Assembly (NCBI GenBank): GCA_022425805.1
Contig: JAKMEQ010000002.1
Location: forward strand, 1 to 38,294
Source: Acidimicrobiales bacterium
Lineage (GTDB): Bacteria > Actinomycetota > Acidimicrobiia > Acidimicrobiales > UBA8592
Direction of reading: 5' to 3'
DNA: 38,294 nucleotides
In this document: positions 7,666 to 15,602 of the stretch, piece by piece
Numbering within the stretch: position 1 is the stretch's first letter
How the letters are laid out: every line of letters starts with the position of its first letter
The notes under the pieces: generated by a model
What the model was told of the DNA's origin: nothing
What the model saw: only the letters and a program-made list of their open reading frames with translations
Databases searched by the model: none
Made by a program: the position numbers and the translations under genes

Positions 7666-8442
7666 ATGCGGATTGTGACATGGAACGTGAATTCCTTAAA
7701 TGCACGGCTTCCCAGGGTTATTGATTGGCTTGAGACGATGACTCCAGATGTTCTCTGCATACAAGAAACAAAGCTGGCTGAAGACGCTTTCCCTGCAGAG
7801 GAATTTGCCAAGCTTGGATACGAAAGCGTCCACCATGGCCAAGGGCAATGGAACGGTGTTGCTATTCTCAGTAAAGTCGGGATCGAAGACCCTTTATCAG
7901 GGTTTGCTGATGGCGGCGGACCAGATGATGACGCAAGGATAATCTGGGCTACTTGTGGTGGGATTCGAATCGCTAGCTCCTATATCCCAAACGGTAGAGA
8001 GGTTGGCCACGAACACTACAAATATAAACTTGCTTGGTTAGGTAGATTACAGGCCCATCTTGAGAAGAACCACACACCGGCGGATGATGTGGTGGTCGTT
8101 GGGGACTTTAACGTCGCTCCAGAAGACAAGGACATCTGGGACTCCAAAGCATTTACTGGTGCAACACATGTCAGTACACCAGAACGTGAGGCTTTCGAGC
8201 ATATTCTTCAATGGGGACTATCTGACGTTTTTCGGAATCGTTACCCAGATGAATCAGGCCTCTATACCTTCTGGGAATACATGGCGGGCCGTTTTCATAA
8301 ACGCGAAGGCATGCGCATCGACTTTATTCTCGCGACACAACCTTTGACGTCACAGTGTGAACTGATTCTGATGGATCGAAATGCACGAAAAGGCGAGAAA
8401 CCATCTGACCATGCACCTCTTCTGGCAGATTTCAAACGCTAA
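7666..8442 (+). CDS. xthA: Exodeoxyribonuclease III (AP endonuclease, EEP family)
   Basis: A 258-residue member of the exonuclease III/AP endonuclease family. Visible motifs are TWNVNSLNAR at the N-terminus, the metal-binding Glu in IQETKL, GDFNVAPEDKDIWD, and the C-terminal SDHAPL with the catalytic His. Length matches bacterial ExoIII (about 255-270). It cleaves the backbone at abasic sites in base-excision repair and removes 3' blocking groups. It is convergent with the permease gene with only about 28 bp between stop codons, and no clear hairpin terminator was seen there. Confidence 0.95.
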   Translation: MRIVTWNVNSLNARLPRVIDWLETMTPDVLCIQETKLAEDAFPAEEFAKLGYESVHHGQGQWNGVAILSKVGIEDPLSGFADGGGPDDDARIIWATCGGIRIASSYIPNGREVGHEHYKYKLAWLGRLQAHLEKNHTPADDVVVVGDFNVAPEDKDIWDSKAFTGATHVSTPEREAFEHILQWGLSDVFRNRYPDESGLYTFWEYMAGRFHKREGMRIDFILATQPLTSQCELILMDRNARKGEKPSDHAPLLADFKR

Positions 8443-8470
8443 TATTAATTTTGAGCAATAAAGTTCGCAG

Positions 8471-10570
8471 CTATTTTTCTGAGAAAAGCTTACCGATTTC
8501 AGAACTTGTTGGAAGTTTTCCCTTTGGACCAATGATCGTAAGTTGATCATCTGAGATGAGGACTGTGTCTGGATGGTACGGAAGAGCCTTCCCCTGTCGG
8601 TACACAGCTTCGATATGAAGGCCATCATCCAATTTGAGTTCGCCAAGGACATGACCAATCAGGGCGCCCATATCTGCCTCAGGTAGGAGGGGGTATTGCC
8701 CAATCTCTAGGCCGGGCAGAAGAGCCTGTTTCACTTCCGATTCAAAAGATGCTTCAGCTACAACCGATGCATTATCGCTTTGAAAAGTTAATGCGGCTAG
8801 TTCTCCTGCTAAACGTAAGGCTCTTCCAGGTTCCTCAGAGGTTCCAGCGAGGAAGAACAGCGCGTTTACTTCCTCATTTCTCCCGCCCCATTCTGATGGA
8901 ATGACAATTCCAGATTCGCTTCGAACTATAACTAAGTGATCGGTTTCGGATTCATCGAAGAAAGCTACAGGTGTAGCGGTGGGGTGAGTTTCAGATGGTT
9001 GAATCCATAATGATCCAGTTTCTAAAAATCGTTCGGTAACTTTCGCAGGGTCGATTTCCAAAATTTTACTTAAGACCTGCGAGGCTCTTCTGGCGGCCTC
9101 AGTGATATCTTCGTCACCTGGGACAGAAACGACCGCAGCTCGTGCAATGAGGCCAGCGTAATCATCTTGGGAGCGAAGTCCATGACTTTGCATCGCAGCC
9201 GATATTTCTCGATCAACACTGGTATCAGCAGCTTGTCCCAGTCTTTCAAAGATGTGATGTATCGCTCCTGCAGTTTGGTTCGTCTTCTTACGGCCAAAGT
9301 ATTTGAACCACATAATTGTTAAGGCAACGGATGCACAAATGAGAACTATTGGCATGGCTCCTAGTTTAATTATGAGGTAGATGGAGACTACTATTCCGAA
9401 AATGTGCAAATAAGGGAATAACGGGGACCTGAAGCCAGGCGCATACGAATTAATCCGTGCGCTCCGGAGGACAATCACTGCGAGATTAACTAACCCAAGT
9501 TTTAAAAGAACAAACGCACTCGCTAGCTTTGCGATAGCTCCGGCACCAAAAACAACCACAATAAATACCATTCCGGCACCAGTTAGGAGGATCCCCCACG
9601 TTGGCGTATCAAACCTGCCCATTTTTAAAAAAGAATTGTTCATTAGCCCATCGCGACTCATAGCCATTGGGTAGCGGGCAGCCGAGAGTATTCCGGCGTT
9701 CGCAGCAGAGGCAAAAGCTGCGAGGGCGGCAGCTATAACGAAACCAGCGCCAACAGAAGGCATGAATGTCTCCGCTGCTGTGTGCAGAGGTGCCAAGTCT
9801 TCGAAGAGGTCTATCTGCGGTATGACAGCGGTAACTACTAGAACCCCTAGCGTATAGACAATAGTGCTAACGAAGAGAGAGAGAATTACACCTAAGGGGA
9901 TATTGCGCGAGGGGTCTTCTACCTCTTCGGCCATGCTTGCAACTTTGGTTAATCCACCGTAACTAACAAAGACGAGTCCAATCGCTGCGATTAAGCCTTC
10001 ACTGCCATTGGCAAAGAAAGGTTCAAATTCACCTGCAGCATTCCCTGTCTCAGGAAGGCCAACAGCTAAAAACCATACCATCACAGCTAAAAGAAAACTG
10101 ACCATCGCAATTTGAATCCACGCACTTGTTTTTGAACCGACGATATTCAGAAGGGTAAACAGTAAGATCAACATGACCGCTGTGAGTTTGCTAGGTAGGT
10201 CTATGCCGATAAGGGCTAAATAAGCGCTCATTCCTACAAGGGCAAAAGCATCTTTCATTACTAGAGATAGCCAAGTGGCAACACCAGTCACCGTTCCGCC
10301 GGCAGGTCCTAAGGCACGAGCGAGAAAGTAGTATAATCCGCCTGCCCTTGGCATAGCGGTTGACAGTTCTGCGACAGACAACATCGCAGGCAACGCTAAA
10401 AGGCCAGCGATTAAATATGCCAGAATCGCAGAAGGGCCAGCCTTCGCTGCAGCAAAGCTTGGAAGGAAAAATAGGCCGGCGCTGATGGTCCCACCAGTGC
10501 TGATTACAAATACATGGCCGAGCCCCAGAGACCTTTTTAAATTAGTAGGTGATTCTCCGTTACCGGCCAT
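8471..10570 (-). CDS. APC-family amino acid permease with C-terminal EIIA-like and RCK_C-like tail
   Basis: A 699-residue protein. Residues about 15-430 form roughly 12 membrane helices of the amino acid-polyamine-organocation family; the conserved TM1 motif appears as STGGTISAGLFFLP and the next as PRAGGLYYFLARALGP. The remaining ~260 residues are cytosolic. A region resembling a PTS EIIA type-2 fold (about 480-610, containing LFFLAG and a following helix LAGELAALTF) is followed by a TrkA-C/RCK_C-like domain (about 615-690). In the EIIA-like part the usual PH active-site position reads VAFFDES, so the phosphorylatable His appears to be missing. The tail probably senses a ligand and gates transport. 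The ATG at 10570 has AAGG at 6-nt spacing and is preferred to a TTG five codons upstream. The transported amino acid is unknown. Confidence 0.8.
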   Translation of the reverse strand: MAGNGESPTNLKRSLGLGHVFVISTGGTISAGLFFLPSFAAAKAGPSAILAYLIAGLLALPAMLSVAELSTAMPRAGGLYYFLARALGPAGGTVTGVATWLSLVMKDAFALVGMSAYLALIGIDLPSKLTAVMLILLFTLLNIVGSKTSAWIQIAMVSFLLAVMVWFLAVGLPETGNAAGEFEPFFANGSEGLIAAIGLVFVSYGGLTKVASMAEEVEDPSRNIPLGVILSLFVSTIVYTLGVLVVTAVIPQIDLFEDLAPLHTAAETFMPSVGAGFVIAAALAAFASAANAGILSAARYPMAMSRDGLMNNSFLKMGRFDTPTWGILLTGAGMVFIVVVFGAGAIAKLASAFVLLKLGLVNLAVIVLRSARINSYAPGFRSPLFPYLHIFGIVVSIYLIIKLGAMPIVLICASVALTIMWFKYFGRKKTNQTAGAIHHIFERLGQAADTSVDREISAAMQSHGLRSQDDYAGLIARAAVVSVPGDEDITEAARRASQVLSKILEIDPAKVTERFLETGSLWIQPSETHPTATPVAFFDESETDHLVIVRSESGIVIPSEWGGRNEEVNALFFLAGTSEEPGRALRLAGELAALTFQSDNASVVAEASFESEVKQALLPGLEIGQYPLLPEADMGALIGHVLGELKLDDGLHIEAVYRQGKALPYHPDTVLISDDQLTIIGPKGKLPTSSEIGKLFSEK

Positions 10571-10606
10571 GTGGAACCTTAACAAGTAATGATTCTATAA
10601 CTCTGT

Positions 10607-12358
10607 TTATTCAGAGATTTCATCGGACAGTATCTTTATAAGCTCATCCCCGTAACGGTCAGCTTTAAAGTGATTCAAATGGCGCACCACATTCAACTGT
10701 TCTCGGGTTTTAGGCTGGTGGGTTATTAACTCCTCAAGAGCTTCGTCGGAGATAACATCTTGCGGACCCACACCCGCAGCTAAAGCCATTTGTCCACGCC
10801 ACCGTTCAAGATTGAATCTGATACTCTCATCTGGGTCTCTGAAGGGCCTCTTTGGGAAGACTCTTTCTCGAAGGCTATGAATTTCTTCACGTATTGAAGC
10901 CCCGTTCGAATCTTTACTAATCCCTTTTTCAAGAAGGTGCGACATATCTTTTAGAAATTGTGATGGCTGTCGTGTGACTTTCCTCTTACCAAAAAGCCGT
11001 TCTCGTGCCCAAGAACAATGAATCTGGTCTTGAGCGCGTGTCATCGCCACGTACAGTAACCTGCGCTCTTCATCGAGGGCATGAGATGAGGTGGCGTACG
11101 CGCTAGGTACAAAGCCATCTTCAAGACCTGCAACATGGACTACTGGCCATTCCAACCCTTTCGAAGCATGGAATGTTGTAATAGCGACAGCATTATCACT
11201 AGGCACCGCGGTAGCAGCTTGGGTCTCAGTAGAGGCACTTTTCCTGGTTGAGACTGTAAAAGGAATACCGGTTTCGACAAAAGTTTCAGTGAGGGTAGCG
11301 ATTTGGGCATGTGTCCGAACGAGGACAGCCTGATCCGACCAGTTTCGAGCATACGTTCGGGATTCATTGATCTTCTCAGAGATATTACGCGCTTCGGCTT
11401 TACAGTCCGTCGCTGCGCGAACCGAAGGAAACGGCCCATCAGGACGTGTGGTTGCGAGTGAGGAACCCACCCCGAGAACAGCAGAAGCTGCCGCAATAAT
11501 TTGAGGTGTTGACCTGAAGTTGTCATCAAGTACTACGGTCTTAGCATTCGGGAAATAATCATTGAAGTTCTGTAGGTATCGAGCATCAGCCCCGTTCCAT
11601 GAATAGATGGCTTGATCTGGATCTCCTACGACACAGATAGAGCTATCTACTCCTAGCCAAGCTCGTAAAAGAGCAAACTGGAGAGGGTTGACGTCTTGAA
11701 ATTCATCTACAAAAATATACCGATATTTCCAATGGCGGGTAGCAGCATAATTAGAATCATCAGCAAGATAACGGATCGCATATTCCAAGATGTCGTCAAA
11801 GTCGATAAGGTTCCGTTTCTTTTTCTCTTGAATGAAAAGGTGCAAATATTCGCTTACTTGTGTTGACGATTCAGAAGGATTCCTCTGGGCTTTTTTTGCC
11901 GCCTCAGGGTACGTTTCCGGATTAAGTCGCCTCGCTGTTGCCCAATCTATTTCAGTACAGATCGACTCTCGAGACTCCATAGGTAAATTGTTGGAAAAGG
12001 TCGTACGCAACAGGCTCCTTCGACTCTCCAAGAGAGAAGGTGGACGGTTTAACCCAATGTCCTCCCAACGTGTTTTGATTTGGGCATAGGCCAAGGCATG
12101 AAAGGTTCCGGCAGTAACGGAGGTAGATAACCCAAGGCGTTCTAATCTCGTTCTTAATTCATTGGCAGCTTTCTTTGTGAAGGTGAGGCAAAGCGCATGT
12201 TCTGGTTCGATCCTTAAAGACTGACTCTGATGGGCTATGCGATGGGTCAGAACTCGAGTTTTTCCAGTCCCTGCTCCTGCCAATATCCTCAATTGTTGTG
12301 CATCATCTTTGACGGAGTCGTATTGGCTTGCTGTCAGATCGTCCCGTCGTTGCTCCAC
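10607..12358 (-). CDS. uvrD2: UvrD2-like superfamily 1 DNA helicase with C-terminal HRDC domain
   Basis: A 583-residue 3'-5' SF1A helicase. Motif I is GAGTGKT (28-34), Ia LTFTKKAANEL, II VDEFQD (217-222), III GDPDQAIYSWNGA, IV DDNFRST, V TFHASKGLEW and VI EERRLLYVAMTRA. Residues 517-583 match an HRDC domain (WR start, a PKTREQL turn, then FKADRYGDEL). UvrD/Rep-type helicase plus HRDC is the layout of mycobacterial UvrD2. At 583 residues it is shorter than the ~700 of that protein and no tetracysteine module is visible. The start is GTG without a convincing ribosome-binding site. It is divergent from the racemase gene across about 240 bp and ends 36 bp before the permease start, so the two may be co-transcribed. 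Confidence 0.85.
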   Translation of the reverse strand: MEQRRDDLTASQYDSVKDDAQQLRILAGAGTGKTRVLTHRIAHQSQSLRIEPEHALCLTFTKKAANELRTRLERLGLSTSVTAGTFHALAYAQIKTRWEDIGLNRPPSLLESRRSLLRTTFSNNLPMESRESICTEIDWATARRLNPETYPEAAKKAQRNPSESSTQVSEYLHLFIQEKKKRNLIDFDDILEYAIRYLADDSNYAATRHWKYRYIFVDEFQDVNPLQFALLRAWLGVDSSICVVGDPDQAIYSWNGADARYLQNFNDYFPNAKTVVLDDNFRSTPQIIAAASAVLGVGSSLATTRPDGPFPSVRAATDCKAEARNISEKINESRTYARNWSDQAVLVRTHAQIATLTETFVETGIPFTVSTRKSASTETQAATAVPSDNAVAITTFHASKGLEWPVVHVAGLEDGFVPSAYATSSHALDEERRLLYVAMTRAQDQIHCSWARERLFGKRKVTRQPSQFLKDMSHLLEKGISKDSNGASIREEIHSLRERVFPKRPFRDPDESIRFNLERWRGQMALAAGVGPQDVISDEALEELITHQPKTREQLNVVRHLNHFKADRYGDELIKILSDEISE

Positions 12359-12595
12359 GGGGGAAGGTTACCGTTAGATGATCACCCTCACCCAAAAAAC
12401 ATCAACTCTTCTCTACATATTCTTATCGATGATGAGCTACCTTTGAGTAAAAGCAATTCCAGCATAAATTTGCCTACCGGCACACGCCACCAAGTAGGGC
12501 CAATTGTTGGCTGCGGAGTTCAAAATGGGATAGAAGGAACTCATACTCGGAATAAAAAAGGTAAAGAATGCTTAGATGCTAATGAAAGGACATCC

Positions 12596-13735
12596 ATGGG
12601 GCCTTTGAAAGGTAAGCGAATCATAGAGGTAGCAGGCATAGGACCCGGGCCATTTTGTGCGATGGTTCTTTCTGACCTTGGCGCAGAGGTCATCAGAATC
12701 GATAGAGCATCGGCTGTCCCTGAAGATTTTTCAGAGTCCCCCAGCTTCGACATACTCAATAGGGGAAGAAAGTCGGTCGCGCTCGATCTTAAGAATCCGG
12801 ACGGGGTTAAATCATTACTGCGGTTAATTGAATCCGCGGATGCATTAATAGAGGGATTCCGTCCAGGAGTAGCGGAACGTCTTGGAATTGGCCCTGAGGT
12901 GTGTTTACAAAAAAACCCAAGACTCATTTACGGTCGAATGACAGGGTGGGGGCAGACCGGAACATACGCAGCGATGGCCGGACATGACATTAATTACATA
13001 GCCCTATCAGGTGTTCTCGGAACGATTGGGCGAAAGGGAGAAGCGCCCGTACCCCCAGTTAACCTCGTTGGAGACTTCGGAGGAGGGGGCATGCTTCTAG
13101 CCCTCGGGATTTGTGCAGGCTTGATTGAAGTTGCGAGTAGCGGAAAAGGTCAGGTCATCGATGCCGCAATGACCGACGGATCAGCGCTTTTGGCCACCAT
13201 GGTTCATTCCTTTATTGCGATGGGGATATGGGGGGAACGAGGGACAAACTTGTTGGACACTGGAGCTCCGTTTTATGACGTCTACGAATGCGCCGACGGT
13301 GAATTTATTTCATTAGGGTCCATAGAACCCCAGTTCTATGGAGAGCTTCTGCGAATAACCGAACTTGATCAGGAGGATCTCCCTAAACAGATGGATCGGT
13401 CACAATGGCCAGCTCTGAAAGAGAAGTTAGCTACAACTATTTTCAAAAAAACACGCGATGAGTGGGCGGATCTCATGGAAGGAACCGATGTTTGCTTCGC
13501 ACCTGTCCTCTCACCCGAGGAAGCTTACAGTCACCCTCATAATGTTGAGCGTGAAACTTTTATTGAGATCGCTGGCATCAAACAACCCGCTCCTGCTCCT
13601 AGATTCAGCCGAACCCCAAGTGAGATTCCAGATCCACCGCCACATCCTGGGCAGCACACTGACGAAATCTTAGCGTCGTGGGGTTTTGGAGAAGATGAAA
13701 TTGCTGCGCTTCGAAAAACGCAAGCGATCAGATAA
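12596..13735 (+). CDS. mcr: Alpha-methylacyl-CoA racemase-like CoA transferase family III protein (MCR type)
   Basis: A 379-residue CaiB/BaiF-family protein. The N-terminus MGPLKGKRIIEVAGIGPGPF is typical of the racemase branch. His130 (AGHDINY) and Asp160 (LVGDFGGGG) are 30 residues apart, the same spacing as the catalytic His126/Asp156 pair known for M. tuberculosis MCR. Expected reaction: epimerisation of (2R)- and (2S)-methylacyl-CoA, allowing beta-oxidation of branched chains or sterol side chains. The reading frame continues about 120 codons upstream into the divergent helicase region, but the ATG at 12596 has AAAGGA at 5-nt spacing and gives the family-typical start, so the extension is rejected. 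A related CoA transferase cannot be ruled out, but the His/Asp pair favours racemase. Confidence 0.9.
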   Translation: MGPLKGKRIIEVAGIGPGPFCAMVLSDLGAEVIRIDRASAVPEDFSESPSFDILNRGRKSVALDLKNPDGVKSLLRLIESADALIEGFRPGVAERLGIGPEVCLQKNPRLIYGRMTGWGQTGTYAAMAGHDINYIALSGVLGTIGRKGEAPVPPVNLVGDFGGGGMLLALGICAGLIEVASSGKGQVIDAAMTDGSALLATMVHSFIAMGIWGERGTNLLDTGAPFYDVYECADGEFISLGSIEPQFYGELLRITELDQEDLPKQMDRSQWPALKEKLATTIFKKTRDEWADLMEGTDVCFAPVLSPEEAYSHPHNVERETFIEIAGIKQPAPAPRFSRTPSEIPDPPPHPGQHTDEILASWGFGEDEIAALRKTQAIR

Positions 13736-13815
13736 CTATTTCTTCTCTCTGTAAGATTTGAAAACTCTTCAGGGATAACTATTGATTTCAAACTCTGAAG
13801 TGCAATGATTGAGTT

Positions 13816-14142
13816 ATGACAGTAATAAAAATAAATGCGATAACTGTTCCTGAGGAACATGGAGATGAAGTAGCTAAGAGATTCGCAGCGCGAGCTGACG
13901 CAGTTGATGGCGCTTCCGGCTTTGAAGGGTTCGAATTGCTGCGACCCGATGATGACAGAAATCAATGGCTTGTAATCACACGGTGGGTAGATGAAGCCTC
14001 TTTTGAGGCATGGCGCAACTCTGATCAAGCAGCGCATGCCCACCAGTCTCCTCATGAGGGGCAACCACCAAAGCATCTTGGTTTATCAGCGGAACTTTGG
14101 CATTACACCATCGAAGTTTCCTCACAGGGAAATAAAGGGTGA
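13816..14142 (+). CDS. MhuD/IsdG-like antibiotic-biosynthesis-monooxygenase (ABM) domain protein
   Basis: A 108-residue ferredoxin-like ABM-domain protein. Asn7 and Trp66 fall at the positions used by the heme-degrading MhuD/IsdG family, and the AAHAH segment supplies His74 and His76, either of which could be the axial heme ligand (His75 in MhuD, His77 in IsdG). The F-x-x-W signature (FEAWRNS) is present. Likely role: heme degradation for iron release, probably as a homodimer; the family also holds quinol monooxygenases, so substrate is not certain. Its TGA stop overlaps the GTG start of the next gene (GTGA), indicating translational coupling. Confidence 0.8.
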   Translation: MTVIKINAITVPEEHGDEVAKRFAARADAVDGASGFEGFELLRPDDDRNQWLVITRWVDEASFEAWRNSDQAAHAHQSPHEGQPPKHLGLSAELWHYTIEVSSQGNKG

Positions 14143-14513
14143 CGGTAGTTTTAACCATTCGCCAATTACATTCCACATTTGCACTAGTTGTTATTTTTGC
14201 AAATGCTTTTGCAGGTCTACTTGCTTTCGCTGCACATAAATCGAAAAGCCTTGCAGGTCGTCCGATCTGGTGGTTCGTGGCTATAGCGCAAACCCTTGTC
14301 TTCGTCCAAGCGATCTTTGGAGTCGCGCTCCAATCTGAGGAAAACCTTGAGCCAAGAGATTTCCACTATTTGTATGGGTTCTCGATGATTGTCTTTGTCG
14401 CTCTGTTATATGGATATAGGGCTCAAGTAGGAGAGAAACGGTACCTCCTCTATGGGTTTGGAAGCCTGTTTATCATGGGGTTAGGGATCAGGGCGTTCTT
14501 TATTGGCACATAG
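14139..14513 (+). CDS. Small four-helix membrane protein coupled to the MhuD-like gene
   Basis: A 124-residue protein with four predicted membrane helices (about 10-32, 43-63, 76-94, 102-121) separated by very short loops. Histidines occur at the edges of helices 1 and 3 (His11, His33, His76), which could in principle hold a heme. No known family was recognised. The GTG start overlaps the preceding stop by 4 bp, so the pair is almost certainly co-translated, hinting at a role in heme or iron handling at the membrane. That link rests on gene coupling only. Confidence 0.75.
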   Translation: MTVVLTIRQLHSTFALVVIFANAFAGLLAFAAHKSKSLAGRPIWWFVAIAQTLVFVQAIFGVALQSEENLEPRDFHYLYGFSMIVFVALLYGYRAQVGEKRYLLYGFGSLFIMGLGIRAFFIGT

Positions 14514-14554
14514 AGTTACTTCAAGACGAATCATAACAACCCCTCTTATTTAAC

Positions 14555-14560
14555 TATTAT
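14555..14560 (+). promoter_or_regulatory. Possible -10 element for galE
   Basis: TATTAT lies 16 bp before the galE ATG. A transcript starting about 7 nt downstream would have a leader of only about 10 nt, and no Shine-Dalgarno sequence is visible, so galE may be expressed with a very short leader. No matching -35 was found. Speculative. Confidence 0.25.
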
Positions 14561-14576
14561 ATTGGCACACTTAGAT

Positions 14577-15602
14577 ATGGATAAGTACGTTCTAGTAACA
14601 GGTGGTACGGGCTACATCGGCAGTCACACTGCAGTCGCACTACTTGAAGCTGGCTATCAGATTGTCATTATCGACAATCTAAACAACTCATCTAAAGAAG
14701 TTCTTAGCAGAATCGAAGAAATCACCGGAACTACGCCACCCTTTGTTCAAGCTGATCTCCGCGATACAGATACGGTTCATGAAGTATTTGAAAAATATTC
14801 GGTAACGTCCGTCATGCACTTTGCAGGACATAAAGCGGTCGGAGAATCAGTTGAGAATCCATCCATGTACTATGCAAACAACATTGGTTCAACTCTGAGT
14901 TTGATCGAAGCGATGCAAGCAGCAGAAATCTTCACGCTGATATTCTCATCGTCTGCCACTGTGTACAGCTCTACAGCTCTATCTCCTTTCAAAGAAGAAA
15001 CGGAGAAAGATCCCATCAATCCTTACGGGATGACAAAATATTTGATTGAACAACGTCTCACCGACCTCATCAAAACACACGCAGATTGGAGAATCGGACT
15101 ACTGCGCTACTTCAACCCTCTTGGGGCACATCCCACCGGCAGACTAGGAGAAACTTCAATTGGTACCCCAAATAACCTAATGCCATATTTGATGCAAGTA
15201 GCTAGTGGGAAACTTCCCAAGCTCAAAATTTTTGGAGATGACTATGACACGCCTGATGGAACGTGCATCAGAGACTACATTCACGTAGCCGACCTCGCTA
15301 AAGGTCATTTAGCTGCTCTGCAGTTTCTGAAGGGCAGAACAGGAGCACATGCATGGAATTTAGGAACCGGTAAGGGAACTTCGGTTTTGGAACTTGTCGA
15401 AACGGTCGAGAAGGTCATCGGCTATCCCATCAATCGAGAAATAACCAGCCGGAGAGAAGGGGATGTAATAGAGGCAATTGCTGACCCTTCTAAGGCTTAT
15501 GCTGAACTCTTGTGGAGGGCAGAACTCACCATTGATGACATGTGCAAAGATTCCTGGAACTGGCAACAACAAAATCCTGACGGGTATTCGTCAACTAGGT
15601 AG
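14577..15602 (+). CDS. galE: UDP-glucose 4-epimerase
   Basis: A 341-residue extended short-chain dehydrogenase. The Rossmann motif GGTGYIG occupies residues 9-15, SSSATVY the catalytic Ser region, and YGMTK supplies Tyr150 and Lys154. RYFNPLGAHPTG and DYDTPDGTCIRDYIHV are diagnostic of GalE. It interconverts UDP-glucose and UDP-galactose for cell-envelope polysaccharide and galactose use. The ATG at 14577 gives the standard family start; a TTG five codons upstream is less likely. It is convergent with the lactone oxidase gene and the two coding regions overlap by 8 bp at their 3' ends. Confidence 0.95.
   Translation: MDKYVLVTGGTGYIGSHTAVALLEAGYQIVIIDNLNNSSKEVLSRIEEITGTTPPFVQADLRDTDTVHEVFEKYSVTSVMHFAGHKAVGESVENPSMYYANNIGSTLSLIEAMQAAEIFTLIFSSSATVYSSTALSPFKEETEKDPINPYGMTKYLIEQRLTDLIKTHADWRIGLLRYFNPLGAHPTGRLGETSIGTPNNLMPYLMQVASGKLPKLKIFGDDYDTPDGTCIRDYIHVADLAKGHLAALQFLKGRTGAHAWNLGTGKGTSVLELVETVEKVIGYPINREITSRREGDVIEAIADPSKAYAELLWRAELTIDDMCKDSWNWQQQNPDGYSSTR

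Noticed and set aside
12230-12595. Upstream extension of the racemase reading frame by about 122 codons
   Set aside because: The extension overlaps the divergent helicase start, has no similarity to the CaiB/BaiF family, and the ATG at 12596 has a well-spaced AAAGGA.
12359-12595. Possible small gene in the largest intergenic gap
   Set aside because: Only a 22-codon frame without coding character was seen; the stretch is best read as the divergent promoter region of the helicase and racemase genes, though no clear promoter could be assigned.
13537-14076. A 179-codon open frame opposite the racemase end and the MhuD-like gene
   Set aside because: It spans two supported plus-strand genes and the gap between them, with no coherent domain.
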